Origin: Oscillibacter sp. PC13
Lineage (GTDB): Bacteria; Bacillota; Clostridia; Oscillospirales; Oscillospiraceae
Direction: 5' to 3'
Length of the DNA stretch: 64,000 bases
Assembly (NCBI RefSeq): GCF_900115635.1
Contig: NZ_FOXE01000012.1
Location: 34,648-98,647, forward strand
Below, in pieces: positions 8,102 through 17,310 of the stretch. Position 1 is the stretch's first letter, and every line of letters begins with the position of its first letter. The notes under the pieces are model-generated. The model was not told the DNA's origin and ran no database searches. It worked only from the letters and a program-made list of their open reading frames with translations. A program made the position numbers and the translations under genes.

Positions 8102-9484
8102 TCAGTTCTGCCCAGGAACGCTTGGGAGGTGGGAGAAGCTTTCCTCCAGCTCGGCGTCAGTGGGGATATAGTCTGTCATCTCGCCGTTGTGAAATTTCTC
8201 ATAAGCCACCATGTCAAAATAGCCAGTACCAGTCAAGCCGAAGACAATCGTTTTCTCCTCACCGGTCTCCTTGCACTTCAGGGCCTCATCAATGGCCACC
8301 CGAATGGCGTGGCTGCTCTCGGGGGCGGGGAGAATGCCCTCTACCCGGGCAAACTGCTCTGCGGCCTCAAAGACCTTGGTCTGCTCCACGGAGCGGGCCT
8401 CCATGTAGCCGTCGTGGTACAGCTGGGAGAGAATAGCGCTCATGCCGTGGTACCGCAGGCCGCCGGCGTGGTTGGCGGAGGGGATGAAGCCGCTGCCAAG
8501 GGTGTACATCTTGGCCAGGGGGCACACCATGCCGGTATCGCAGAAGTCATAGGCAAACTTGCCGCGGGTGAAGCTGGGGCAGGAGGCGGGCTCCACGGCG
8601 ATAAAACGGTAATCCTTTTCGCCCCGCAGCTTTTCGCCCATGAAAGGGGAAATCAGTCCTCCCAGATTGGAGCCGCCGCCGGCGCAGCCGATGATAATAT
8701 CGGGGACAATGTTGTATTTGTCAAGGGCCACTTTGGTTTCCAGACCAATTACCGACTGGTGCAGCAGTACTTGGTTCAGCACGCTGCCCAGTACGTAGCG
8801 GTAGCCCGGATTGGAGGTGGCAACTTCCACGGCCTCGGAGATCGCGCAGCCCAGGGAGCCAGTGGTACCGGGGTGGTCTGCCAGAATTTTCCGGCCGATG
8901 GCGGTGGTTTCGGAGGGGGATGGGGTGACGGAGGCCCCGTAGGTGCGCATGACCTCCCGGCGGAAGGGCTTTTGCTCGTAGCTGACCTTTACCATGTAGA
9001 CCTTGCAGTCCAGTCCCAGATAGGAGCAGGCCATGGAGAGAGCGGTGCCCCACTGGCCGGCGCCGGTCTCGGTGGTGACACCCTTCAGACCCTGCTGCTT
9101 GGCGTAATAGGCCTGCGCAATGGCACTGTTCAGCTTATGGGAGCCGGAAGTGTTATTGCCTTCAAACTTATAATAAATTTTGGCCGGAGTCTGAAGCTTT
9201 TCCTCCAGGCAGTAGGCCCGCACCAGGGGAGAGGGACGGTACATTTTATAAAAGTCCCGAATCTCCTGGGGAATGGGGATTTCCCGGGTGTCATTATCCA
9301 ACTCCTGCCGGATCAACTCGTCGCAGAATACGGGGCGCAGATCCTCAAAACCCATGGGGGCGCCGGTACCGGGATTCAGAAGAGGGGCGGGCTTATTCTT
9401 CATATCGGCCCGGACATTGTACCATGTCTTGGGCATCTCATCTTCAGACAGATAAATTTTGTAAGGAATTTTTTCAGTTGCCAT
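8102..9484 (-). CDS. trpB: TrpB2-type tryptophan synthase beta chain
   Basis: PLP enzyme of 460 residues, the length of the longer TrpB2 class, which makes tryptophan from serine and indole. The PLP lysine is K117 in GSHKLNSA, the TETGAGQWG loop follows near 139, and the glycine-rich phosphate loop GCAGGGSNLGG is near 255. The start MATEKIPYK at 9484 has an AAAGGAG site; the longer open frame runs through the T-box leader. No trpA or other trp gene is beside it, so it may work alone to scavenge indole, as proposed for orphan TrpB2 proteins. Control by tryptophan supply is indicated by the leader. Confidence 0.92.
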   Translation of the reverse strand: MATEKIPYKIYLSEDEMPKTWYNVRADMKNKPAPLLNPGTGAPMGFEDLRPVFCDELIRQELDNDTREIPIPQEIRDFYKMYRPSPLVRAYCLEEKLQTPAKIYYKFEGNNTSGSHKLNSAIAQAYYAKQQGLKGVTTETGAGQWGTALSMACSYLGLDCKVYMVKVSYEQKPFRREVMRTYGASVTPSPSETTAIGRKILADHPGTTGSLGCAISEAVEVATSNPGYRYVLGSVLNQVLLHQSVIGLETKVALDKYNIVPDIIIGCAGGGSNLGGLISPFMGEKLRGEKDYRFIAVEPASCPSFTRGKFAYDFCDTGMVCPLAKMYTLGSGFIPSANHAGGLRYHGMSAILSQLYHDGYMEARSVEQTKVFEAAEQFARVEGILPAPESSHAIRVAIDEALKCKETGEEKTIVFGLTGTGYFDMVAYEKFHNGEMTDYIPTDAELEESFSHLPSVPGQN

Positions 9485-9835
9485 TTTTGTTTCTCCTTTC
9501 GGTTTGCGGTTCCTTCCGGGAAAGAAAAAAGACCTCTGTCCCCATGAAGAAACCTGAGTGAATAGGTTCCTTTGGGACAAAAGTCTGAAAACTTCTGCGG
9601 TGCCACCCAAATTGACGATTATCGTCCGCTCGGCGATGTGCCAACACACATCCTTCCTTGGTAACGGGGGAAAAGCCCGTCGGTGCTTACTGGCCATATG
9701 GCGTTCAGCCCGCCCTCGGCAGTCCATTCAATAAAGTTGTTTCTGCTGCACTCCCACCAGCGGCAGCTCTCTGAAAGAAACGCACCTTTATCTACTCGTC
9801 TGCGTCATCGGTTTTGTTCTTTTGAACTTGGGCAA
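9485..9835 (-). promoter_or_regulatory. Tryptophan T-box leader of trpB
   Basis: The leader has the T-box sequence GGGTGGCACCGC (9597-9608), whose antiterminator bulge pairs with the CCA end of uncharged tRNA. A GAGAG/GGTGGG-rich stem I lies upstream, and a candidate specifier TGG sits at 9724-9726 in the context GAATGGACT, fitting tRNA-Trp. A terminator lies between the T-box and the gene. Known mechanism: uncharged tRNA-Trp stabilises the antiterminator and allows trpB transcription. Confidence 0.88.
9525..9585 (-). terminator. Attenuator hairpin of the trpB T-box
   Basis: On the minus strand GACTTTTGTCCC pairs with GGGGACAGAGGTC with an inner AGGAACCT / AGGTTTCT extension, followed by TTTTTT (9525-9530). 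Its 5' arm lies just after the T-box sequence, as required for the alternative antiterminator fold. Confidence 0.85.
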
Positions 9836-9865
9836 AGTGTACTCCGTCAAAGGGGAAGTTGTCAA
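9836..9865 (-). promoter_or_regulatory. Sigma-A promoter of the trpB T-box leader
   Basis: On the minus strand, TTGACA (9860-9865), an 18-base spacer and TACACT (9836-9841). It gives a leader of about 340 bases. Confidence 0.75.
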
Positions 9866-9893
9866 TCCCTAAAATAAAATTTTTGCACATTAT

Positions 9894-9923
9894 ACAAAAC
9901 ACGGCGGGTAAAAACCCACCGTG
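9894..9923 (-). terminator. Terminator of obg
   Basis: CACGGTGGGT pairs with ACCCGCCGTG (one G-U pair), followed by TTTTG on the minus strand, 9 bases after the obg stop. Confidence 0.8.
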
Positions 9924-9931
9924 CTGTGCAT

Positions 9932-11215
9932 TTACCGCTGATATTCAAATTCAAAGTCGTACATGGAAACGGTATCTCCGTCCTGGATCCCCATCTCCTC
10001 CATCTGCTGAAACAATCCGGATTCCCGCAGGGCCCTGTCAAACCACATACGGCTCTCATAGTCTGCAAAGTTGACGTTGGCCATCAGGCGCTGGAGCCAC
10101 GGACCCTCTACAATCCAGGTGCCGTTATCAGCGCGCTGAATATCCAGCGGGGCAGAGGCATCCACTGCCGGCGTCTTGGGGACGTATTCCGGCTCATACA
10201 CCGTGACTGGAGGAAGAACAGAGAGTGCCTCTGCCACCTTCTTCACCAGTTCACGGGTGCCCTGGTATGCGGCTGCCGAAATTTCATACAAGGAATATCC
10301 CAGGGTTTCCACATGCTGGCGCAAGCGCTCAAGGTTCTCAGGATTTTCCATAATGTCCACTTTGTTGGCACACACGATCTGGGGCCGCTCCGCCAGATTC
10401 ACACTGTAGTGCTTCAGTTCCTCATTGATGGCGTCAAAGTCCGCCACGGGGTCCCGCCCCTCGCTGCCGGACACATCTACCACGTGCACCAGCAGACGGC
10501 AGCGGTCAATGTGCCGCAGGAAGTCGTGTCCCAGACCGGCACCTTCGCTGGCGCCCTCAATGATGCCGGGGATATCCGCCATAACAAAGGAGACTCCCTC
10601 GTCTACCCATACCACGCCCAGATTGGGGAACAGGGTGGTAAAGTGATAGTTGGCAATTTTTGGCTGGGCCTTGGAAACCACGGACAGAAGCGTCGACTTG
10701 CCCACATTGGGAAAGCCGATGAGACCCACATCCGCCAAAAGCTTCAGCTCCAGAACCACATCATGGAATTCTCCGGGCAGTCCCGCCTTGGCAAAGCGGG
10801 GCACCTGGCGGGTTGGGGTGGCAAAGTGCATGTTGCCCCATCCGCCTCTGCCGCCCTTGCAGAGGACAAAGGGCTCTGAACCGCTCATGTCCTTGATAAT
10901 TTCGTTGGTCTCAGCATCCCGAACAAGCGTCCCGCGGGGAACCTTGATGGTCAGATTCTGACCGTCTCTTCCGGATTTCCGTGCACCTTGGCCGTCCATG
11001 CCGTTGGACGCCACATATTTGCGCTTATAGCGGAAATCCATCAGAGTGGACATATTGTCATCCACCACCAGAATGATGGAACCGCCGCGACCGCCGTCGC
11101 CTCCATCCGGGCCACCGGCAGCCACATATTTTTCACGGTGAAAGGCCACAACTCCGTTGCCGCCGTTGCCGGCCTGCACGGTAATGCGTGCCTTGTCGAT
11201 AAATGATGTTGCCAT
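9932..11215 (-). CDS. obg: Obg/CgtA family GTPase
   Basis: Ribosome-associated GTPase of 427 residues, involved in 50S maturation and stress signalling. Three domains are visible. The glycine-rich Obg fold covers residues 1-158 (GNGGNGVVAFHREKYV, GGPDGGDGGRGG). The G domain has GFPNVGKSTL near 167, ADIPGI near 212 and NKVD near 284. A C-terminal OCT domain (about 345-427) is typical of Gram-positive Obg. It lies downstream of rplU-prp-rpmA as in most Firmicutes. A terminator separates it from rpmA, so it is expressed either by read-through or from its own promoter. Confidence 0.97.
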   Translation of the reverse strand: MATSFIDKARITVQAGNGGNGVVAFHREKYVAAGGPDGGDGGRGGSIILVVDDNMSTLMDFRYKRKYVASNGMDGQGARKSGRDGQNLTIKVPRGTLVRDAETNEIIKDMSGSEPFVLCKGGRGGWGNMHFATPTRQVPRFAKAGLPGEFHDVVLELKLLADVGLIGFPNVGKSTLLSVVSKAQPKIANYHFTTLFPNLGVVWVDEGVSFVMADIPGIIEGASEGAGLGHDFLRHIDRCRLLVHVVDVSGSEGRDPVADFDAINEELKHYSVNLAERPQIVCANKVDIMENPENLERLRQHVETLGYSLYEISAAAYQGTRELVKKVAEALSVLPPVTVYEPEYVPKTPAVDASAPLDIQRADNGTWIVEGPWLQRLMANVNFADYESRMWFDRALRESGLFQQMEEMGIQDGDTVSMYDFEFEYQR

Positions 11216-11317
11216 GAGAACACACCTCCAAAGATAGTATGAGAAGATTGAGACGTGTGCATCCCAAGGCGCGGAGATTTCCGCGCCCTCGGATGCAGAC
11301 GCCTGTGAGATACGGGG

Positions 11318-11350
11318 AAAAAGAGCCCCGAACGGTTTCGTTCGGGGCTC
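11318..11350 (-). terminator. Terminator after rpmA
   Basis: Twelve-base perfect stem (GAGCCCCGAACG with CGTTCGGGGCTC) followed by TTTTT on the minus strand, 13 bases past the rpmA stop. Confidence 0.9.
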
Positions 11351-11362
11351 TCCACATCTGAT

Positions 11363-11644
11363 TTACTCAGCCTCGTAAACAGAAGCCTGCTTACGATCCT
11401 TACCCAGACGCTCAAAACGGAGCACGCCGTCCGCGGTGGCGAACAGGGTATCGTCGCTGCCGATGCCGACATTCACACCCGGATGGATGTGGGTGCCGCG
11501 CTGGCGAACCAGAATGTTGCCGGCCTTGACAAACTGACCGTCTGCGCGCTTGGGACCCAGGCGCTTGGACTCGGAGTCACGGCCGTTCTTGGTGGAGCCG
11601 CCGCCCTTCTTGTGGGCGAAGAACTGAAGACCAATACGAATCAT
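11363..11644 (-). CDS. rpmA: 50S ribosomal protein L27
   Basis: Ribosomal protein of 93 residues at the peptidyl-transferase centre. It begins [21 protein letters not shown]: the Firmicutes-type N-terminal extension ending in LQFF is removed by the protease Prp to expose the functional N-terminus. The ATG at 11644 was chosen because AAAGGA is correctly spaced for it. An ATG four codons upstream lies directly against that site and is unlikely. The prp gene is immediately upstream, so protease and substrate are made together. Confidence 0.97.
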   Translation of the reverse strand: MIRIGLQFFAHKKGGGSTKNGRDSESKRLGPKRADGQFVKAGNILVRQRGTHIHPGVNVGIGSDDTLFATADGVLRFERLGKDRKQASVYEAE

Positions 11645-11686
11645 GATACGGACCATCCTTTCTGTAGAATGTAGATGGAGAAGACG

Positions 11687-12019
11687 TCAATCGTCTTCCA
11701 GAACTTCAATATTGTCGGGGTATTCGTCATGGAGCTCGGTGAAGTAGACCATCAGCCCCGTCAAAAGTGCCTGACAGGTACTCTCCGCCGCGGGGGCAAG
11801 TCCACCCGGAAGGCGGAGGGAAATAGACGCATCCGCTTCCCGAACCTTTACAGACGCCGCAAGACCCAGCACGTCATTAATGGTGGCTTCCACCAGCCGG
11901 ACGGCACTGGTGACAGCGGCGCAGACGATGTCGGAGCCCGCCTCCGCATAACCGCTGTGGCCCCTGGAGTCAAATCCGGTAATCCGGTCTCCCTCCATGC
12001 GGAATATAACGGTGGTCAT
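11687..12019 (-). CDS. prp: Ribosomal-processing cysteine protease Prp
   Basis: Protease of 110 residues (formerly YsxB/DUF464) that trims the N-terminal extension of L27. The catalytic His is in GHSGYA (residue 21) and the catalytic Cys is in DIVCAAVTSA (residue 33), with the normal spacing. It lies between rplU and rpmA, the standard Firmicutes order; it starts 3 bases after the rplU stop and is therefore co-translated. Confidence 0.95.
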   Translation of the reverse strand: MTTVIFRMEGDRITGFDSRGHSGYAEAGSDIVCAAVTSAVRLVEATINDVLGLAASVKVREADASISLRLPGGLAPAAESTCQALLTGLMVYFTELHDEYPDNIEVLEDD

Positions 12020-12022
12020 GCC

Positions 12023-12334
12023 TTAGACAGAAATCTTGGCGATCTCAACCTTGGTGTAAGGCTGACGATGGCCCTGACGCTTACGGTACCCCTTCTTCGG
12101 GTTATACTTGAAGATGTGAATCTTCTTGCCCTTGCCGTTCTTGACGATTTTGGCCTCCACAGAAGCGCCCTCCACAACGGGAGTGCCGAAGGTGGCCTTA
12201 TCGCCGTCCAGAATGGCCAGCACCTGGTCAAACTTCACGGTATCGCCGGCTTCCTGGTCCAGCTTTTCGATGTAGACCACGTCGCCCTCAGCTACCTTGT
12301 ACTGCTTGCCGCCGGTCACGATGATTGCGTTCAT
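12023..12334 (-). CDS. rplU: 50S ribosomal protein L21
   Basis: Ribosomal protein of 103 residues. The start [18 protein letters not shown] is the family start, and the conserved [19 protein letters not shown] tail is complete. The ATG at 12334 has an AAGGAG site; the longer open frame runs through the untranslated leader. It is the first gene of the rplU-prp-rpmA set. The leader of about 75 bases may hold the L21 autoregulatory structure known in Firmicutes, though I could not confirm its fold. Confidence 0.97.
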   Translation of the reverse strand: MNAIIVTGGKQYKVAEGDVVYIEKLDQEAGDTVKFDQVLAILDGDKATFGTPVVEGASVEAKIVKNGKGKKIHIFKYNPKKGYRKRQGHRQPYTKVEIAKISV

Positions 12335-12418
12335 TACTTGTTTCAACTCCTTCACTACGGGCTCGCTGTCGGGGGCGGTTTGAAAAAACACTTTTAACCC
12401 ATTCAAAGCGGCTTATCA

Positions 12419-12447
12419 AGTATATCAGTGAACATCTGGATTGTCAA
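12419..12447 (-). promoter_or_regulatory. Sigma-A promoter of rplU-prp-rpmA
   Basis: On the minus strand, TTGACA (12442-12447), a 17-base spacer and TATACT (12419-12424): near-consensus, fitting a ribosomal protein operon. Confidence 0.85.
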
Positions 12448-12487
12448 CGGGTTTTGGGAGAAAAACCAACTTTTTACAGAAAAAAGT

Positions 12488-13219
12488 TCATCCGCCCCGG
12501 ACGGTGGAAAATTGGGTCAGCCCATCCAGTGTGACCGTGATGATATTACTCTCCAACGTATCCGGAAAGCCGGAGGCGGCACCGGTGCGGGTATCATAAA
12601 CGGAATGAAACAAGTAATAGCCAAAACGGTTGCCATGCTTTTGCAGCCCCGTCATACCCTGGAGCTTTCCCGGCCAAAGTGTGCCATCAGCCGTAGTGGT
12701 GAGACTGGCGCACAGGTCGCTGCGAAACACGCCCATACGCTTGCCTGCGGGACGCTGCATAGAACCGGTGACCAGTTGCCCGCCGCTTTGGCGGCAGACA
12801 CCCTCCGCCCGGAAGAAAATGCGCCAGAAGCCATTGTCCGGCCCATCCCGGTCCAGAGCCTCCACTATGATGCGGCAGCCGGTCTCATCCTCGTACAGGA
12901 CCTTGCCAATGCTGCTGTCCGGGTCTGAAAGGTCGATGTCAACGCTGTATGTGCCGGGGACCTCTGTAAAGGAAAGACGGTAATCCAGGTCGTCGAACTG
13001 GTAGGAAAGGCCGTTTGCCCAACTGCCGAAGAAGTCAAAATAGGCCAATAAAGAGAGTAAAACAGCCAGTATCATGACGATTCCGCCACCCACAGCTGCC
13101 CAGCGGCGCTTGACTTCCAGCAAGTTCGGGGACCGGGGGGCACCGTAGATAATTTCCGTCATATCAACATCCAGTGCGGCGGCAATGCGCTCCAGCGCGT
13201 CCAAATCCGGCAGGGCCTT
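12488..13219 (-). pseudogene. XRE-family membrane regulator, 3' part (gene split by 17-kb insertion)
   Basis: C-terminal piece of a helix-turn-helix membrane protein. It begins KALPDLDALERIAAALDVD, which is the end of an XRE/HTH_3 domain, then EIIYG, one membrane helix (about 45 residues further on) and an extracellular domain of about 170 residues with paired cysteines. The missing N-terminus is found intact, with a strong ribosome site, at 30481-30597 on the same strand; the two pieces join in frame at ...WETG / KALPDL.... The serine recombinase remnant lies directly against the break. A TTG at 13204 could start translation, but the HTH would be lost. Confidence 0.88.
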
Positions 13220-14759
13220 CTCTCATGCACGACGATCTTCTCAATCAAGGCGTTGAGCATTTCAGCGGTCAGCTCCTCCGGGTAGGCGTACTGGTGGATG
13301 AGGTCGATCCACTGGCCAATGCTGACTGTGGCCTGCTGCTCCGTGGCAAGCTCGGCTTGCAGCTGCTCGATTTTTTCCAGCACTTCCGCCTGCTCCGTCT
13401 GGTACTTCTCAGACAGGGCGTTGAAGTTGTACTCCGTGATGCGCTCTGCCGCCCAGTCCTCGTAGAGCTTGGAAAACAGCCTGTCAAGCTCCTTCTGCCG
13501 CTTCTGCGCCCGTTTCAGCTCCGCCTCCCGCATTCGCGTCATCCGCTGCTGCTCCCTATCGTTGGCGTGGAGCAACTGTCCTTTCAGGTGTTCCTCTCCC
13601 ACATCCGCCTGTGCCGACCAGTATCGCAGGCGGCTGAGAACATAGGCGTACAGGGTATCGTAGCAGACGTAGTGCGCGGTGCAGTCGGCGTGCTTTGGCC
13701 CGTACTGGCGATAGGACGTACAGTTGAAGTAACTGAACGGCTTGCTGACACTCTTGTTGGTGGCAAAGCTCATGGAGCAGCCGCAGTCGGCGCATTTCAC
13801 AAGGCCGGAGAAAATCTGCATGGTGGCGCTTTTCATCTTTCTGCGCCGGTTGGCAATCTGCACCTGCTCAAACACTTCCGTGGAGATAATGGCCTCGTGG
13901 GTGTTCTCTCCACCCGCAGCCATTCTTCCGGCGGCTTCCGGATTTTCTTCTTATTCTTGTAGGAAATGTTGGTCTGCACCCCGTGAATGGTGTTGCCGAT
14001 GTAGGTCTCGTTTCTCACGATGCTTTTGACCTGCGCCACCGTCCATGCGTAGCGCTTCTTTTCCGGCGCGTCAGCGTAGATGTTGGCGAAGGTGCCGTAG
14101 CGGGAGTAGTTCAGCCAGCCGGGGATAGGCACCTGCTCATCCAACAGGATACCCGTGATCTTGGCAGCGCCCGCCCCGTGAAAGGCAAGGTCGAAAATCT
14201 TCTCCACGATCCAGCGGTTCTCCTCGTCAATGACCAGACGATTCTATACCTCCGGGTCACGCTTGTAGCCCAGCAGCGCGTAGGAGAAAATGCGCCCGCC
14301 TGCCAGAAACTTTGCGTGGAAGGAGTTCTTGACCTTGCGGCTGGTGTCCTTTGCCGCCCATTCGTTGAATAAATTTTTGAACGGCACAAAGTCCGAAAGC
14401 CCCTTCTCCGTGTCCTCGTTGTCGGAAACGGCAATGTAGCGGACGCCCTTTTCCGGGAACACGAACTCCAGATAGTAGTCCATTATGATATGCTCACGAC
14501 CAAATCGGGATAGGTCTTTACTGGCAATGCAGTTCACTTTCTCCGCTTCCACATCTGCCATCATGCGCTGAAAATTAGGCCGATCAAAATTCGTCCCGCT
14601 CCATCTGTCGTCGATATATTCGTCTACCACATGGAGGTTGTTTTCTCTGGCAAAGCGCCGCAGGATCGTGCGCTGGGTCTCAATGGATACGCTGTCGCCG
14701 AAGCTCTCATCGTCACGGATCAGTCTCATGTAGAGTGCGGTATTGTATGGTTGTTTCAT
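13220..14759 (-). pseudogene. Large serine recombinase remnant
   Basis: TnpX/TndX-like site-specific recombinase. The N-terminal resolvase domain (YMRLIRDDESFGDS with the catalytic Ser in the SVSIETQR region; KDLSRFGRE) is open from 14759 to 14247. A TAG at 14244-14246 interrupts the frame after DPEV. The recombinase domain continues in the same frame (NRLVIDEENRWIVEKIFD) to about 13905, where an extra AG in a GAGAGA run shifts the frame. The zinc-ribbon (CADCGCSM) and coiled-coil part then stay open, but the protein is cut at IEKIVVHE by the insertion junction. Three lesions mean it cannot act on its own. Confidence 0.9.
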
Positions 14760-14866
14760 TGACTTCCTCCTTACAGTCGAAATAACCCACGCTTACAATA
14801 CGTTTGCTGAGTAAAGCATACCATAAGCGCGGGTCTGATTCAACGATAACCTTGTAAAAACCTCTT

Positions 14867-15202
14867 TCAGCTTGCCTTTACAGCCGGGGCTTTCGCCCCT
14901 GCCTCAAAGCGGATGGCATCCGCCGCGATTCCGCCGTAGGACTTGCCCTGCGGTTTGAAATGCTCCCACACGCGGATGCGGGTCTTGCCGTGATAAAAGT
15001 ACAGCGTGCCGTCCTCGTCCCGCACATAGAAGGTGGGGACGGAGGGCTTGCCGCTCATCATTTCGTCGTAGTAATCCTCCCAATACTTCCTGCAAGTGTC
15101 GAGGAAGCTCTGAGGCGGGTCGAAGATGGGATCGAAGCAGCTCTCAAGGTCGATCACCCCGGTCTCATCGGGGCGGGTGGTGCTGAGGTCAGTTTTTCTC
15201 AT
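14867..15202 (-). CDS. Small mobile-element protein of unknown function
   Basis: Acidic protein of 111 residues (start MRKTDLSTTRPDETG at 15202, AAAGGA site). It has an aromatic-rich middle (FLDTCRKYWEDYYDEMM) and a strand-rich FYVRDEDGTLYFYHGKTRIRVWEHF stretch. I recognise no domain. It lies between the recombinase and relaxase remnants, a place where Clostridia mobilizable elements usually carry such small genes. The frame is intact although both neighbours are broken. Confidence 0.6.
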   Translation of the reverse strand: MRKTDLSTTRPDETGVIDLESCFDPIFDPPQSFLDTCRKYWEDYYDEMMSGKPSVPTFYVRDEDGTLYFYHGKTRIRVWEHFKPQGKSYGGIAADAIRFEAGAKAPAVKAS

Positions 15203-15217
15203 AGGCAAGTTCCTTTC

Positions 15218-16672
15218 TCATAATTTGATTTCATTCTTGCGGGTGCGGGTCTGTGCGCGGCGCTGCTCGTCATACTGTGCGCTCTCCACGGCGTACTGAA
15301 TCTGGCGGATGCTTTTCAGGTCGGTATGTATGGCTTTCAGCTTTTCGGCCTCCTCTCGGAACTCCCGTTGCAGCCGCGCCCGTTCCTCCTGCCAGCCCTT
15401 TTCCGGCAGCGTGCCGCCCTCCGTCAGATAGGGTTTCAGTTCCGGCTGTGCCAGATAGAAAAAGTGCAGCGGACGCTCCTGCGCTGCGGCGTATTCCGCT
15501 CGCTTTTTCTTCCACCGGATGCCGTTCAGTTTGTCGTAGACAGGCTTGCCCTCCCGGTAAAAGCCCGCAAGCTGCACCAGCCTGTCCAGTTTCTTGATGT
15601 GCTTCTCCTTGGCGGAGAGGGACGCTTTCAGCGCGTCGCAGTTTTGCTCATGGATGGTCAGGCAGGCTTCCAGATCGGAGAGGGTGCTGATCTGATTATT
15701 GGACAGATAGTTGATGGCGGCACTGTAGCTTTTCAGATTTCCACGCTCCGGCGTTGCGTCCGGTGTAGTAGCGCCCAATCAGGTCAGCCACCAGCGGATC
15801 CCGTGGATTGGACATTTCGGTTTTTACCGCTTTCAGCCATGCCAGCAGCTTGGAGACCGTCTGCCGGATGCCGCGCAACGTGGCATTGGCGGAGCGCACC
15901 CAGCGGTTGAAGTCGCCCTTATCGGTGGTGATCCCTCTTTTCTCCATCGCCTGGACGCTGACGCCCTCATGGACGGTGGGGATCTGATCCACGCCCTGTC
16001 GGGCATAGCTGCGGTGGGCGATGCGGCAATCCAATTTCTTCTCCGCAAACTTGGCATTGCAGAGGTCAGCCCACGCCTGCCGCCACGCTTCCAGCGTTTC
16101 CGGCTTGCCCCAGTCGGTGGTAGGGACGGCATTGAACACATAGTTGCCCGCCTCGTCCAGGATGCGCTCCCGTGTTCGTCCAGCACATATTCCTGGCGCT
16201 GCTTGTTGCCCCACCTGCCGTCCGGCTCAATGGGACGAATGGGACACATGACATGAAAGTGCGGATTAGAAATGCCGCCGTCTGCCTTGTCGGGAGAGTG
16301 AACGGCGAAGTTCACCACCATGCCACGGCACACAAAATGCTCTAACAAAAATTGCCTTGCGAGGTCGATGTTCTCCTGCATGGAAAACTCGTTCTGCAAG
16401 GCAATGTCAAAGCTGTATGCAAGCTGGGCTTTCTTCCCGCGCTCGGCTTTCTCCACGGCGTTCCAGAGAGTTTCACGGTCTGCGTACTCTGGCGGGACGT
16501 GTGAGGGCAGCAGGATTTCCGAACAAATCACGCCGCCCTTGCGGGTGTAATCGCTGTCCTCGCCGTAGTATTCGCTGTGCAGCTTTTCTCCGGCACGGTA
16601 TGCAGCAGAAGCCACGGTGGATTGTTTGGCGCTGCGCTTGATCTGCGTCACATGAAAATGAAATAATGCAAT
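15218..16672 (-). pseudogene. MobA/MobL-family relaxase, frameshifted
   Basis: Mobilization nuclease that would nick oriT. The N-terminal part reads ALFHFHVTQIKRSAKQSTVASAAYRAGE, and the histidine motif SNPHFHVMCPIRP is near residue 145. The frame is lost at about 16170 (one base missing after VLDEHG) and again at about 15740 after TGRNAGAW. The remaining C-terminal coiled coil (GNLKSYSAAINYLSNN...) is open to 15218. The expected ATG before ALFHFH is ATT (16670-16672), 6 bases after AGGAGGTGA. Three lesions show decay. Confidence 0.88.
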
Positions 16673-16674
16673 GT

Positions 16675-16986
16675 TCAGTCACCTCCTACATGATCGGCGT
16701 GATTGCCGATGGCTTCCGTGAGTACCCTTTGTACGTCTGGCAAGGCAAAAACCTGTTCTGCAAAAGCGTAGAACTCGGTGTCGCTTAAATATTTCGTCTG
16801 CGGCATGACACTCTCAATGGCTGCACCATGGGTGATAAGCCTGTACGCCCGTTTACGCCGATCTCCTTTTTCATAGTAGGCGGCACGGTTCTCAAGCTGC
16901 TGCTGTTTGTGACGAAGCTGGACAAGCTGGCGCTCATTGTCAGCAATTTCAGCGTTCAGCGCGGCAACAGTTTTCTGTTTGGGCAT
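16675..16986 (-). CDS. DUF3847-family mobilization accessory protein
   Basis: Protein of 103 residues with a coiled coil at residues 10-40 (LNAEIADNERQLVQLRHKQQQLENR), then RRKRAYRLITHGAAIES and a helical C-terminal part. DUF3847 proteins are regularly found just upstream of MobA/MobL relaxases in Clostridia elements and probably help the relaxosome. The start has a GGAGGT site; it ends just before the relaxase start region. Intact, unlike the relaxase. Confidence 0.8.
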   Translation of the reverse strand: MPKQKTVAALNAEIADNERQLVQLRHKQQQLENRAAYYEKGDRRKRAYRLITHGAAIESVMPQTKYLSDTEFYAFAEQVFALPDVQRVLTEAIGNHADHVGGD

Positions 16987-17027
16987 GATGTTTAACCTCC
17001 TTCGATGTGATGGGATGGATAGGATAG

Positions 17028-17059
17028 AAAAAGACCGTCTACTTTTTCCGTAGACGGTC
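17028..17059 (-). terminator. Terminator upstream of the DUF3847 gene
   Basis: GACCGTCTAC pairs with GTAGACGGTC around 7 bases, followed by TTTTTC on the minus strand. It closes transcription coming from the right, at the border between the element backbone and the metabolic block. Confidence 0.85.
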
Positions 17060-17310
17060 TGGATGACAGTGTGGGATTTTCAGACTTTGCGGCGGGAATG
17101 GGCTGCGTCAGCAGGCTGTTCCCGCTACAAAGTGGGCAGGGATAGACGCACAAGCGTCGCAAGAGGTGCAGCCCCTTGTTCGGAACGGAGTGACGCAAAA
17201 CAGCCCGGACATTCGAGTGTCCGGGCTGTCTGCCTCGCAGAGCGCACGATACAGGCGTCAGCCTGTATAGAAGTGCGCCCTTTCGTTCCTCAAAGGTTCT
17301 TAGCGCTTCC
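17060..17310. other. Gene-free stretch between element backbone and IclR gene
   Basis: No credible gene. A second hairpin at 17200-17229 (ACAGCCCGGACA with TGTCCGGGCTGT) followed by TTTT on the minus strand may terminate the IclR transcript. The left boundary of the metabolic block should lie here. Confidence 0.5.

Noticed and set aside
9485..9727. N-terminal extension of TrpB in the longest open frame
   Set aside because: It is a translation of the T-box leader; a good ribosome site and the family start lie at 9484.
13205..13225. Two-base GA core of a Tn4451/Tn5397-type insertion
   Set aside because: A GA precedes the left junction but the right junction reads GC after CCGG, so the two ends do not share it.
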